NCBI RefSeq assembly: GCF_003946575.1
Contig: NZ_RHOP01000009.1
Coordinates: 37,075-101,074 of the forward strand
Direction of reading: 5' to 3'
Origin: Companilactobacillus jidongensis
GTDB taxonomy: Bacteria > Bacillota > Bacilli > Lactobacillales > Lactobacillaceae
Length of the DNA: 64,000 bases
Both the position numbers and the translations under genes were made by a program. Positions 17,090 through 24,759 of the stretch are shown piece by piece; position 1 is the stretch's first letter; the number at the start of each line of letters is the position of its first letter. Below the pieces are notes generated by a model. That model did no database searches, was not told the origin of the DNA, and worked only from the letters and a program-made list of their open reading frames with translations.

Positions 17090-18286
17090 TTAATCTTTAA
17101 CTAATAATGATGTAAATGCACCAAGTAATAGTGAAATTGCCATAAAAATAAAGGCATTTGCAAAACTACCACCTGATTGTTGAACAATGCTACCGATTAA
17201 CATTGGCGCGATGAATCCACCCAGTGTTCCACCAGTACCAACAATCCCTGAAGCTGAGCCAATGATTTCTTCAGGAAAAATATTCTGTGGCCATGAAGCA
17301 GTTGCGGCAAAAGTGGAAACAATAAACATTCCACTAATGGCAACACTGATGATAGCAACAATCAGTGTCTTGGCCAAGATCAAACCAACAATACCTAAGA
17401 CAGCAATGATCGCACTAACAATAATAAATTGCTTTTGCTTACCAGCCCATACTCTGGTCAAAATAATACCTGTACCTAGACTACCAATGATTTGCATTAT
17501 AGCGCTAACTGCCATAATGGCACCAGCCTGGGCAACTGTTAAATGGAAAGTGTCGGTCAAGTAACTTGGCATCCATGACATGGCGCCATAGGTAACAATG
17601 TTTTCAAGAAGAAGAATAACAAAAATCAAAATAACACTACGATTTTTAATTGTTTGACTAAATGGCATTTTCTTTTGAATTTTAACTTCATTTTTCACTT
17701 CGCCAGCATCATTAGGTAACATGAACAAGACACATAGAAAGGCCACTAGGAACAATGTTCCCAACATATAATAACCAGATCGCCAATTTGCAGAAATAAC
17801 GTTAGCACCTAATGTATAAGCCAAAATTCCACCAATACCAGTTGTGGTCAAAATTCCAGACTGGGCAAGAACTCTCTTAGTTGGATCAAAGTTTTCTGCG
17901 ATAGCCTTAGAAGTTGAAGGCGGATAACCTCCATGACCTAATCCTGCCAAAAATCTTATGGCAATAAATAATAATAAGCTGCTGACAAATCCAAACAAAT
18001 ATGAAGTTACAGCAATACTTGCTAATGAAATAAGCAAGATTTTTTTAGCTCCGACTTTATCAGCTAACCATCCTCCAGGAATTTGCATACATGAATAAGC
18101 TAAGAAGAAAGCACTCATGATGAAACCCGTCTGAGTCGTGGTCAAGCTGAAGTCTTTTGCAATTGGAATAACAGCGGTTGAAATCATCGTTTTATCCATG
18201 TAGACCATCGTATAACCAATCATCAATGCCGTAATAACTTTAATATTTTTTCCCGACATCTTAGATTTAGTAGTTTCTTTTCCCAT
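17090..18286 (-). CDS. MFS transporter, anion:cation symporter (ACS)-like
   Basis: Twelve-helix major facilitator of about 398 residues. The N-terminal half carries the MFS motif A-like GGWLADKVGAKK between helices 2 and 3 and PPSTSKAIAENFDPTKR, typical of ACS/UhpT-like carriers of organic anions, sugar acids or phosphosugars. The frame extends to a TTG at 18304; ATG 18286 follows AAGGGCGGTGA and is preferred. It lies 49 bases after the adenosyltransferase gene on the same strand, so it may be the last member of the B12 transcript. Substrate unknown. Confidence 0.82.
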   Translation of the reverse strand: MGKETTKSKMSGKNIKVITALMIGYTMVYMDKTMISTAVIPIAKDFSLTTTQTGFIMSAFFLAYSCMQIPGGWLADKVGAKKILLISLASIAVTSYLFGFVSSLLLFIAIRFLAGLGHGGYPPSTSKAIAENFDPTKRVLAQSGILTTTGIGGILAYTLGANVISANWRSGYYMLGTLFLVAFLCVLFMLPNDAGEVKNEVKIQKKMPFSQTIKNRSVILIFVILLLENIVTYGAMSWMPSYLTDTFHLTVAQAGAIMAVSAIMQIIGSLGTGIILTRVWAGKQKQFIIVSAIIAVLGIVGLILAKTLIVAIISVAISGMFIVSTFAATASWPQNIFPEEIIGSASGIVGTGGTLGGFIAPMLIGSIVQQSGGSFANAFIFMAISLLLGAFTSLLVKD

Positions 18287-18335
18287 AACGTCACCGCCCT
18301 TCAAACAATTTTATTTTCAAAGAATAGTGTCTAGA

Positions 18336-18902
18336 TCACCTAAACACTGGTTTACTGTTACGATACAGCACATCGTCGACATCTTCAAGAACATTGGCAT
18401 ATCTTGCCGCAGCGAAGAAGTAATCTGACAAACGATTGATAAATTTTAAAACTTCTCCATTGATCGATTCATCTTGCATCAAGTCGACAATTTCCCGTTC
18501 AGCACGGCGAGTAACTGTTCGAGCAACATGTAGATAGGATGCGGAAACAGATCCACCAGGCAAAATAAACTTTTTAACTTGTGGTGCGGCAGCCATATAC
18601 TTATCAATTTTTTTCTCCAACCAATCGACTGTCTCATCATTTTTGAAGATATATTCATGCTTAGCGTCATCTTCCGGAGTAGCCAAGTCGGTACCACAAT
18701 CAAATAATAATTGCTGAATCTCCTGTAACTCATCCTTTAACTCGGTTGTTTTGTCAGTCAAACTAGCCGCAACCAAACCAACTAATGAGTTGAGTTCATC
18801 AACTGTACCATAAGCATTGATACGTTTGTCAGACTTGTACAAAACGTCGTTGCCGATAATACGAGTCTGCCCTTTGTCACCTGTTCTTGTATAAATTCTC
18901 AT
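18336..18902 (-). CDS. Cob(I)alamin adenosyltransferase, PduO type
   Basis: ATP:corrinoid adenosyltransferase of 188 residues that converts cob(I)alamin to adenosylcobalamin, the cofactor of diol, glycerol and ethanolamine enzymes. The N-terminal ATP-binding motif TRTGDKGQTRIIG (residues 5-17), the acidic DELNSLVGL segment and the C-terminal helix with HVARTVTRRAERE are diagnostic of the five-helix PduO family. It begins 3 bases after the stop of the S-component gene, so the two are translationally linked: import then activation of B12. A B12-dependent enzyme is expected elsewhere in the genome, since this step has no other known use. Confidence 0.93.
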   Translation of the reverse strand: MRIYTRTGDKGQTRIIGNDVLYKSDKRINAYGTVDELNSLVGLVAASLTDKTTELKDELQEIQQLLFDCGTDLATPEDDAKHEYIFKNDETVDWLEKKIDKYMAAAPQVKKFILPGGSVSASYLHVARTVTRRAEREIVDLMQDESINGEVLKFINRLSDYFFAAARYANVLEDVDDVLYRNSKPVFR

Positions 18903-18905
18903 TAG

Positions 18906-19583
18906 TTACTCCTTTGTGATAAATAAATTATATTTTTTTTTGTAGTTATTGAATATTTTAATCCAACGCTTACCCACTAACAATAACAAAACAGCAGTAA
19001 ATATTGCGTGGATCAAATCAAAATAAAAACTGCCGGCAATCGAGATGCCCACACTCTTCCAAGTTATTGGATCAACAAAACCAATAATATAGTAGATATC
19101 CATGATCCACCCCATAATGAATCCGGACGCGAAGCCCCAGATTGTCAGTATCCAACGTGGTATTTGTTTATTTGACATCAATCCTGATACTAGTCCGATA
19201 ACTCCTAAAGCAAACATCTGCCACGGTGTCCATGCTCCCTGTCCAAAATACATATTAGAGGTTAGAGCAATTATAGTTCCCATCAAAAATCCCGTTTCAG
19301 GTCCACTAACAATAGCTCCCATTATCAAAATAAATAATTCCGGCTTAGCGGAAGGAAGTGCGGCGAATAAAACACGTCCTCCAACTGCCAAAGCACAAAT
19401 AATCGCAATAAAAACAATTTCTCGTGAGTTCTTACTTGAATGTTCGAATTTTACAAAATAGATGCCAATCGTCAACGCCAACAAAATAAACGAGAACAAT
19501 AAATAATTTTTACTTCCAAAAACTGCCATCAAAATTAAAACAACAATTGAAATGGCAATTAACAAAATGGATTTTTTGTTCAA
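18906..19583 (-). CDS. ECF transporter S component, probably cobalamin-specific (CbrT-like)
   Basis: Integral membrane substrate-binding subunit of an energy-coupling-factor transporter, 225 residues. Two N-terminal helices precede the six-helix core. Within the core, ALAVGGRVLFA carries the small-residue helix-1 motif used to dock the T subunit, and GQGAWTPWQMFALG resembles cobalamin-type S components such as CbrT. The call rests on that resemblance plus the adenosyltransferase 3 bases downstream; other substrates (a queuosine- or lipoate-type vitamin) are not excluded. It needs an A-A'-T module, and one lies 1 kb away (20546-22986). Start ATG 19583 has GAAGGAGGG upstream. Confidence 0.78.
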   Translation of the reverse strand: MNKKSILLIAISIVVLILMAVFGSKNYLLFSFILLALTIGIYFVKFEHSSKNSREIVFIAIICALAVGGRVLFAALPSAKPELFILIMGAIVSGPETGFLMGTIIALTSNMYFGQGAWTPWQMFALGVIGLVSGLMSNKQIPRWILTIWGFASGFIMGWIMDIYYIIGFVDPITWKSVGISIAGSFYFDLIHAIFTAVLLLLVGKRWIKIFNNYKKKYNLFITKE

Positions 19584-19694
19584 AAATGTCCCTCCTTCAG
19601 CTATCGATAATTACTAGTTTAATTTAAATTACGTGATAATTCTTAGTTTTTTTTAAAAAAACTCTTAAAAATGGTAATTGTACTGTCAAGTATG

Positions 19695-19759
19695 TATAAT
19701 ATTTGTAAACGATGACATTACTAATAAAATGGTAATTATATCGAATTTTAATATATAAT
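19695..19759 (+). promoter_or_regulatory. glpF promoter region with perfect cre
   Basis: TGTAAACGATGACA at 19704-19717 matches the CcpA consensus TGWAANCGNTNWCA completely. TATAAT elements lie at 19695-19700 and 19754-19759, and ATGGTAATT is repeated at 19671 and 19729. The site sits between divergent glpF and the S-component gene, so catabolite control could affect either. Confidence 0.6.
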
Positions 19760-19791
19760 TATGCAATTATTTGCACAAAGGGGTGTATTTT

Positions 19792-20511
19792 ATGCAAGAT
19801 AGCTTAACTTTACAATTATTAGGTGAATTTATTGGGACATTAGTCTTAATTTTACTTGGTGACGGTGTTGTTGCAGCTGTAAGTTTGAAGAAATCAAAGG
19901 CTGAGGGTGCTGGTTGGATAGCCATTGCTCTTGGTTGGGGTCTCGCGGTTACTCTTGGTGTCTACTGTTCTGGATTCTTAAGTCCTGCTCACCTTAACCC
20001 AGCAGTTACATTAGGAATGGCCATTGCTGGATTATTCCCATGGTCATCAGTAATACCTTATATCATTGCTCAAACATTGGGTGGTATTGTTGGGGCTGCA
20101 CTGGTCTGGATCAACTACTATCCACATTGGGCAGAAACAAAAGATCCAGATGCAATTCGTGGCGTATTCGCGACCGGTCCCGCTATCAGAAATTATCCAA
20201 TGAACTTTATTAGTGAATTTATTGGTACTTTTGTACTAGTCTTTGCCTTATTAGCATTCACACGTGGTAAGTTTACTGATGGATTGAATCCAATGGTCGT
20301 CGGTGTTCTAATTACATCTATTGGTTTCTCACTTGGTGGTACAACAGGTTATGCTATTAACCCCGCCAGAGATTTGGGACCAAGAATTGCTCACCAGATC
20401 CTACCTATCGCTAACAAAGGTGATTCCGACTGGGCTTATAGCTGGGTTCCTATCTTAGGACCAATGGCTGGTGGTGCTGTTGGTGCATTAGTTTATCTAT
20501 TGATTCCTTAA
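19792..20511 (+). CDS. glpF: Aquaglyceroporin, glycerol uptake facilitator
   Basis: MIP-family channel of about 239 residues that lets glycerol (and often water or small diols) cross the membrane. Both pore motifs are present: HLNPAVTLG and AINPARDLGPR. The Asp after the second NPAR and the extended loops favour a glycerol facilitator over a strict aquaporin. Start ATG 19792 follows AAAGGGGTG; the frame extends to 19771 without support. It sits between the B12 S component/adenosyltransferase pair and the ECF energising module, an arrangement that makes sense if B12-dependent glycerol dehydration is a pathway of this organism. A perfect cre upstream suggests catabolite repression. Confidence 0.9.
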   Translation: MQDSLTLQLLGEFIGTLVLILLGDGVVAAVSLKKSKAEGAGWIAIALGWGLAVTLGVYCSGFLSPAHLNPAVTLGMAIAGLFPWSSVIPYIIAQTLGGIVGAALVWINYYPHWAETKDPDAIRGVFATGPAIRNYPMNFISEFIGTFVLVFALLAFTRGKFTDGLNPMVVGVLITSIGFSLGGTTGYAINPARDLGPRIAHQILPIANKGDSDWAYSWVPILGPMAGGAVGALVYLLIP

Positions 20512-20515
20512 AAAT

Positions 20516-20556
20516 AAAAGCTATAGGATAATTTTATTATTTGTCCTATAGCTTTT
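20516..20556. terminator. Bidirectional terminator between glpF and the ECF ATPase
   Basis: AAAAGCTATAGGA at 20516-20528 is exactly complementary to 20544-20556, flanked by T tracts. Confidence 0.85.
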
Positions 20557-22150
20557 TTAAATTATTCCAAGTCAAAGCATCTGGGAAGCTGTCCCTAGAT
20601 GCTTTATTTATTTCTGTTGTATAAAAGAATTTATCTTTGAAGAAGTCCACTGGTCGTTTGAATTTACTGAGTTTACCATCAAACATCATCGATACGTAAT
20701 TAAATTTCGTTGCGAACACCAGATCATGACTATTAGCGAATAAAATTCCTCCAGTCGCCAAGTAATCCTTTAACAAATCATGCAATTTCAAAATCATGTT
20801 TGGATCTAATCCTTTGGTCGGTTCATCCAAAAATAAAATTGCCGGATTCTTGATCAAACCGATTATTAAGGCCAAAAATTCTTGCTGACCTCCACTCAGA
20901 TCATAAGGACTAGTATCCTTCAATTCAAACAAATCATACTGCCTTAAAATCAAGTCAACTTGCTGTGAAGTTATTTCTGGATTATTTTGTTTTAATTGAA
21001 ATTCAACTTCTCCAAAAACCGTATCGGCAACAAACAACAGAGCGGGATTTTGTGGCAAGATAAACAACTTTTGATAAATATTTGTATTTTTATTATTGAC
21101 AATTTTGCCATTTAAAATAATCTTGCCAGATTGTTGTTTAAGTTGTTGTGAAATAACTTTGATCAATGTGGACTTGCCCACTCCGTTTGGACCAACTAAA
21201 CAATATGAAATTCCCTTATTCAACTCAAAATTAACTTCATCCACAATTTTTTTAGATTCAAAATCAAACCGAAATGACAGATTCTTAAGTTGTAATACCT
21301 CTTTGGATTCATTGATTTTGCGTGAATTATTAACATATTGTATTTCATGCTCGTGTCTATTTAGCAGCTTACTAAACTGGCGATTATTAAGTGGTAACTC
21401 TGTTTCATCCCTAAACTCCAATTCCATAAAAGACCTATTTATTTGAGACAAATAATTCTTATAAAACTCATCTTGATACATTTTCCGAAGTGCAGTATCA
21501 ATTTTTTCATCCAACAATATTGATCCAGACTCAATGATAGCCAAGCGATTAGCATAAAAAGTATTACGTTCTAGTGAATGCTCGACCATAATGATCGTCA
21601 CATTTAGTTCTGAATTAATTTTGTGAACCATTTGAAGCAGTTTCTCAGCCGCAATGGGATCCAGTTGTGATGTTGGTTCATCCAGTAACAAAATATCTGG
21701 GTCAACTATCAGAGCCGCTGCCAAATTGATCAATTGCTTCTGACCGCCTGACAATTCTTGTTCTGTTAGATCCAACAATTCGATGATACCAAAATAACTG
21801 GCTACTTCCGCAATTCTCATATGTCGTTCATCGACTGAATATCCCATATTCTCGAGAATGAAATTAAATTCGTCTCTGGCACATTCAGTTATCATCTGAT
21901 TATCAACAAACTGTGAGATATACGAAATATTCTGATCATTAGTCTGACAATCTAAAGTACCTTCAGTAATATCACCGACCACTAGACCCGGTTTCAATTG
22001 TTTCAATAACGTACTCTTGCCACTCCCTGTTTTACCGATCAACAACAAAAAATCGCCTTTATCAATGGTTAATTCAACGTTACTTAGCGAAAGCTTTTGA
22101 CTGTTGGCATATTTGAAGCTGTAGTTTTTGAAATGTACCATTTCCACCAT
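20546..22150 (-). CDS. ECF transporter ATPase, two ABC domains fused
   Basis: Cytoplasmic energising subunit of an ECF vitamin transporter. One chain of 534 residues holds two complete ABC domains: Walker A GKTGSGKST (39-47), signature LSGGQ and Walker B ILLLDEPTS; then GPNGVGKST (about 319), LSGGQ and ILFLDEPTK. It therefore does the work of the usual EcfA plus EcfA' pair. Its first codons overlap the end of the EcfT gene by about 67 bases, implying translational coupling. Canonical lactobacillus EcfAA'T genes lie in the ribosomal protein operon, so this is a second, dedicated module, matching group-I systems such as CbrTUV. Start could be Met1 or Met4. Confidence 0.9.
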   Translation of the reverse strand: MVEMVHFKNYSFKYANSQKLSLSNVELTIDKGDFLLLIGKTGSGKSTLLKQLKPGLVVGDITEGTLDCQTNDQNISYISQFVDNQMITECARDEFNFILENMGYSVDERHMRIAEVASYFGIIELLDLTEQELSGGQKQLINLAAALIVDPDILLLDEPTSQLDPIAAEKLLQMVHKINSELNVTIIMVEHSLERNTFYANRLAIIESGSILLDEKIDTALRKMYQDEFYKNYLSQINRSFMELEFRDETELPLNNRQFSKLLNRHEHEIQYVNNSRKINESKEVLQLKNLSFRFDFESKKIVDEVNFELNKGISYCLVGPNGVGKSTLIKVISQQLKQQSGKIILNGKIVNNKNTNIYQKLFILPQNPALLFVADTVFGEVEFQLKQNNPEITSQQVDLILRQYDLFELKDTSPYDLSGGQQEFLALIIGLIKNPAILFLDEPTKGLDPNMILKLHDLLKDYLATGGILFANSHDLVFATKFNYVSMMFDGKLSKFKRPVDFFKDKFFYTTEINKASRDSFPDALTWNNLKKL

Positions 22151-22986
22151 AAGTATTGAGACACCCCTATTAAAATTGGCATTGTAATCATAAGTATGTT
22201 TAAAACACTGATGATTATTATATTAGAATTCATGATGAAACTAACGGAAGCCGAACCAAAACTAACCTTACCGTTTTTTAACAACACCATCGTCAAATTA
22301 AAAATAATTGCGGTAAAACTACCAATAGACAATATATAATCGGTCTTAGTGTTGGCATAGTTCCTTGAAACACTGCGGCGGCGATCATATCCTCTAGTTA
22401 TTAGTACATCGGATACATTCATGAAACTAGCAATCGCCTTGTTTAAGACAATCTCCAATAGATTCATTTTTTTATAAGCATCTCTACTACGAAATTTATA
22501 TAAATAATTAGTGTTCTCAAAAATTTCGATTATCTTTGGAATAAACTTAATTGTCAAAATAAAAACAATGGCAATATTTCGTAAACTTTTTGAAAGTAGA
22601 TCAAAAATAACTTTGACATTAGTTAGCGCATCATAAATATAGAAAGCTAACAGTAAATTAACAAATGAAAAAGCTAAAATACCGGCATTCAAAAGTGATT
22701 CAGTTGTTATTTTTATTAATGGTATTTGGATAAGAATGTTATTGCCTCTTTGATTTATAACTAGATTAAATATAATGGTTGTTAAAAAAATAATTAATGT
22801 AAATTTTAAATAACCCTTTGAATTTTCCTTCTGAGTAAACTTGGCAACTGACAATAGTGAAATAAGAACTGCCAAAATAATTATTGGATTGTTAAAAACT
22901 AGCGATGAAATAATAATTGACAATAAATAGATTAATATTGAAAAATTATTAACTACTTGTCTAAATCCAGAATAAATTTTTTTCAA
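22084..22986 (-). CDS. ECF transporter transmembrane subunit (EcfT)
   Basis: Membrane coupling subunit of about 300 residues with several N-terminal helices and long cytoplasmic coupling helices. The segment DVLITRGYDRRRS matches the Ala/Thr-Arg-Gly motif that contacts the ATPase grooves. The gene precedes and overlaps the fused ATPase, and together they would energise the nearby S component. Compared with housekeeping EcfT (about 265 residues) it is slightly longer, with a Lys/Trp-rich tail. The DUF4430 gene starts about 150 bases away on the opposite strand. Confidence 0.88.
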   Translation of the reverse strand: MKKIYSGFRQVVNNFSILIYLLSIIISSLVFNNPIIILAVLISLLSVAKFTQKENSKGYLKFTLIIFLTTIIFNLVINQRGNNILIQIPLIKITTESLLNAGILAFSFVNLLLAFYIYDALTNVKVIFDLLSKSLRNIAIVFILTIKFIPKIIEIFENTNYLYKFRSRDAYKKMNLLEIVLNKAIASFMNVSDVLITRGYDRRRSVSRNYANTKTDYILSIGSFTAIIFNLTMVLLKNGKVSFGSASVSFIMNSNIIIISVLNILMITMPILIGVSQYLWWKWYISKTTASNMPTVKSFR

Positions 22987-23090
22987 CTACCAATCACCTT
23001 CCCGTCTACTCACTAGCACATTTAAGAATAACACAATTCCAATGTATTATTATTCACATGAAATCCTTATATATTGATAAACAAATTCTC

Positions 23091-23099
23091 TGATATAAT
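23091..23099 (+). promoter_or_regulatory. Extended -10 promoter of the DUF4430 gene
   Basis: TGATATAAT is a perfect extended -10 (TGnTATAAT). No convincing -35 is needed or seen. It lies 41 bases before the chosen start codon. Confidence 0.6.
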
Positions 23100-23139
23100 T
23101 AGAAATCGCAAGTCAATTTTATCTGAGGGAGTATATATT

Positions 23140-23520
23140 ATGAAAAAAAGAATCACCGTTTTATTAATGTCATTGTTATTGCTTATTGGCGTTATTGCAC
23201 CAGCTGCCACAACAACTGCTGATGCGAAGACAAACAATATCAAAGTTACTTATGTCTTGAAAAAGAATAAGAAGCAAATCGCCAAGAAGACTGTTACCTT
23301 GAAAAAGAATGCTACTGTTATGACTGGCGTAAAAAAAGGCTGGAAAGTCACTGAAAAAGGTGGTTTCATTTCAGCCATCGATGGCAAGAAACAAAATAAC
23401 AAAAAGAAGATCTACTGGACATTTACTGTTAACGGTAAGCAAGTTAATGTAGCGGCCAACAAAAAGAAGTTAAAGAACAAAGATAAAGTTACTTTTACAT
23501 TATCAAAATATAATGGTTAA
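23140..23520 (+). CDS. Secreted DUF4430 (transcobalamin C-terminal-like) protein
   Basis: Small exported protein of 126 residues. A signal peptide (MKKRITVLLMSLLLLIGVIA..., likely cleaved after ADA near residue 30) is followed by a single DUF4430 domain, the fold shared with the cobalamin-capping beta domain of transcobalamin and intrinsic factor. The characteristic run is present: FISAIDG, YWTFTVNGKQVN and the closing KLKNKDKVTFTL. It is rich in Lys/Asn, has no lipobox and no sortase motif, so it is free or held by charge on the wall. GAGGGAG at 23125-23131 fixes the start at ATG 23140. Its position beside a dedicated ECF module suggests extracellular capture of cobalamin; this is inference. 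Confidence 0.82.
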   Translation: MKKRITVLLMSLLLLIGVIAPAATTTADAKTNNIKVTYVLKKNKKQIAKKTVTLKKNATVMTGVKKGWKVTEKGGFISAIDGKKQNNKKKIYWTFTVNGKQVNVAANKKKLKNKDKVTFTLSKYNG

Positions 23521-23540
23521 TCACTCTATCTGAAAGAGGT

Positions 23541-23610
23541 CATGACACAACTTTCTTCGTTTAACTACATAAATCCTCGTATTTACTGTGTAAATACGAG
23601 GATTTTTTTG
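23541..23610. repeat. Dispersed hairpin repeat, copy 1 (also terminator)
   Basis: Arms AAATCCTCGTATTTAC (23571-23586) and their complement (23590-23605) with TGT loop and T tract, preceded by ACACAACTTTCTTCGTTTAACTAC-like flank. The same element recurs at 30375-30446 with paired arm changes. It terminates the DUF4430 gene and perhaps the convergent deiminase gene. Confidence 0.8.
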
Positions 23611-23627
23611 TGCTAAGATCTCTTTTT

Positions 23628-24590
23628 TTATTTATTAAACTTATTAGGAACTTCCCAGGTCAGACAATGAACAGAACCACCCAGTGTTGATATTTCACTA
23701 ACATCGACTGGAACTACTTTTTTGTTAGTATTACTTTGAACAATTTTCATTGCTCGCATATCATTCTTCAGGCCATATTGTGGGAAATATATCGTACTTG
23801 TAGTTTCTAACATATTAATGTACAAACCTCGTGCAGAGGCTATTTTTTTGTCATATTGCCCCTTGTCAGTATATGAAGATGGGAGAACAACAAATTTCAT
23901 TTTTGGTTCAATTGACAAAATCTGATTTTTAATTTTCTTCAAAAATCCTGGTTCATAACTGAAATCGTTAATATACATTTTGCGTGCGGAAATAAATTTA
24001 ACCATCCCATCACTGTGACCCAATACATCACCAGGTTCTTTAGAAATAATAATCACATGTTTCACTTTAAGTTGATATTTTAATTCTGCAATAATTTCTT
24101 TTTTTGACCACTTTGAATTATCAGTCAAAATTTGCTTAGTAACAACCACAGTATCAGATCCATTCCACTGCACGTTACCACCATCTAACTTTAATTTCGA
24201 ATTAGAATAATTATATCTACCTCTCAAAAATTTCTTAAATTGGCGGTTCAAATATCGGCTGTCAGATTTTTTTAAATAACTTGGTGAGTAATCGAATTTA
24301 ACCATTCTAGTGGTTATTACTGGCGCAACATCCCGAATCCAAATATCTGGATAATAATAATTAACCGTATTAAACTTCTTTGGTTCCATCGATAAAGATG
24401 TAATTGTATTCTCATTAGAATTTAGTTGTAGGTCCTCATTGAATTGATTGAATGAATCTTCAAATGGCTGATAATATTTATCTTCAGAATCGGGCTGACT
24501 TGTATAAATAGTGTCAGCCTGAATATTGATTGTATCCATGCCAAGTAGTGTTGCGAAGCATAGAAATGCTGTAATAATAGTTTTTGTCAT
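23628..24590 (-). CDS. Secreted agmatine deiminase / peptidyl-arginine deiminase family protein
   Basis: Guanidine-group-modifying enzyme of the PAD_porph family, 320 residues. The catalytic set is complete: DIWIRD near residue 85, LDGGNV near 138, GHSDGMVKF with catalytic His and Asp near 190-200, and Cys309 in GGSVHCLTWEVP. Agmatine deiminases of lactic acid bacteria are cytoplasmic; here the N terminus MTKTIITAFLCFATLLGMDTINIQA is a signal peptide, so the enzyme appears exported. No aguB/ptcA-like partner genes are nearby. Candidate substrates are free agmatine or arginine residues of surface or host peptides. The family is certain, the substrate is not. Confidence 0.85.
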   Translation of the reverse strand: MTKTIITAFLCFATLLGMDTINIQADTIYTSQPDSEDKYYQPFEDSFNQFNEDLQLNSNENTITSLSMEPKKFNTVNYYYPDIWIRDVAPVITTRMVKFDYSPSYLKKSDSRYLNRQFKKFLRGRYNYSNSKLKLDGGNVQWNGSDTVVVTKQILTDNSKWSKKEIIAELKYQLKVKHVIIISKEPGDVLGHSDGMVKFISARKMYINDFSYEPGFLKKIKNQILSIEPKMKFVVLPSSYTDKGQYDKKIASARGLYINMLETTSTIYFPQYGLKNDMRAMKIVQSNTNKKVVPVDVSEISTLGGSVHCLTWEVPNKFNK

Positions 24591-24721
24591 ACTTATCTCC
24601 TCGTTTCGAAGAAAGTATATCAGGTGATTTTTTATATATAATATATAAAAAATATAAGTCTGATGTTAAGGCATAAATTTGGTATTGACAGGATCTGGAT
24701 ATAATAAATATATATATAAAT

Positions 24722-24755
24722 AAAAGCGGATCTCCTCATTAGGAAATCCGCTTTT
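24722..24755 (-). terminator. Terminator of the purine permease gene
   Basis: AAAAGCGGAT and ATCCGCTTTT arms around a short loop, just beyond the stop codon. Confidence 0.8.
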
Positions 24756-24759
24756 GTCA

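Noticed and set aside
19640..19670. T8/A7 palindrome in the S-component leader
   Set aside because: AGTTTTTTT paired with AAAAAAACT is low-complexity and likely fortuitous in this AT-rich leader.
19584..19791. Cobalamin riboswitch in front of the S component
   Set aside because: No B12-box (GCCACTG) or compatible fold was found on either strand.
22987..23073. Hidden gene between EcfT and DUF4430
   Set aside because: Too short, with no start/ribosome site combination; it is the divergent promoter region.
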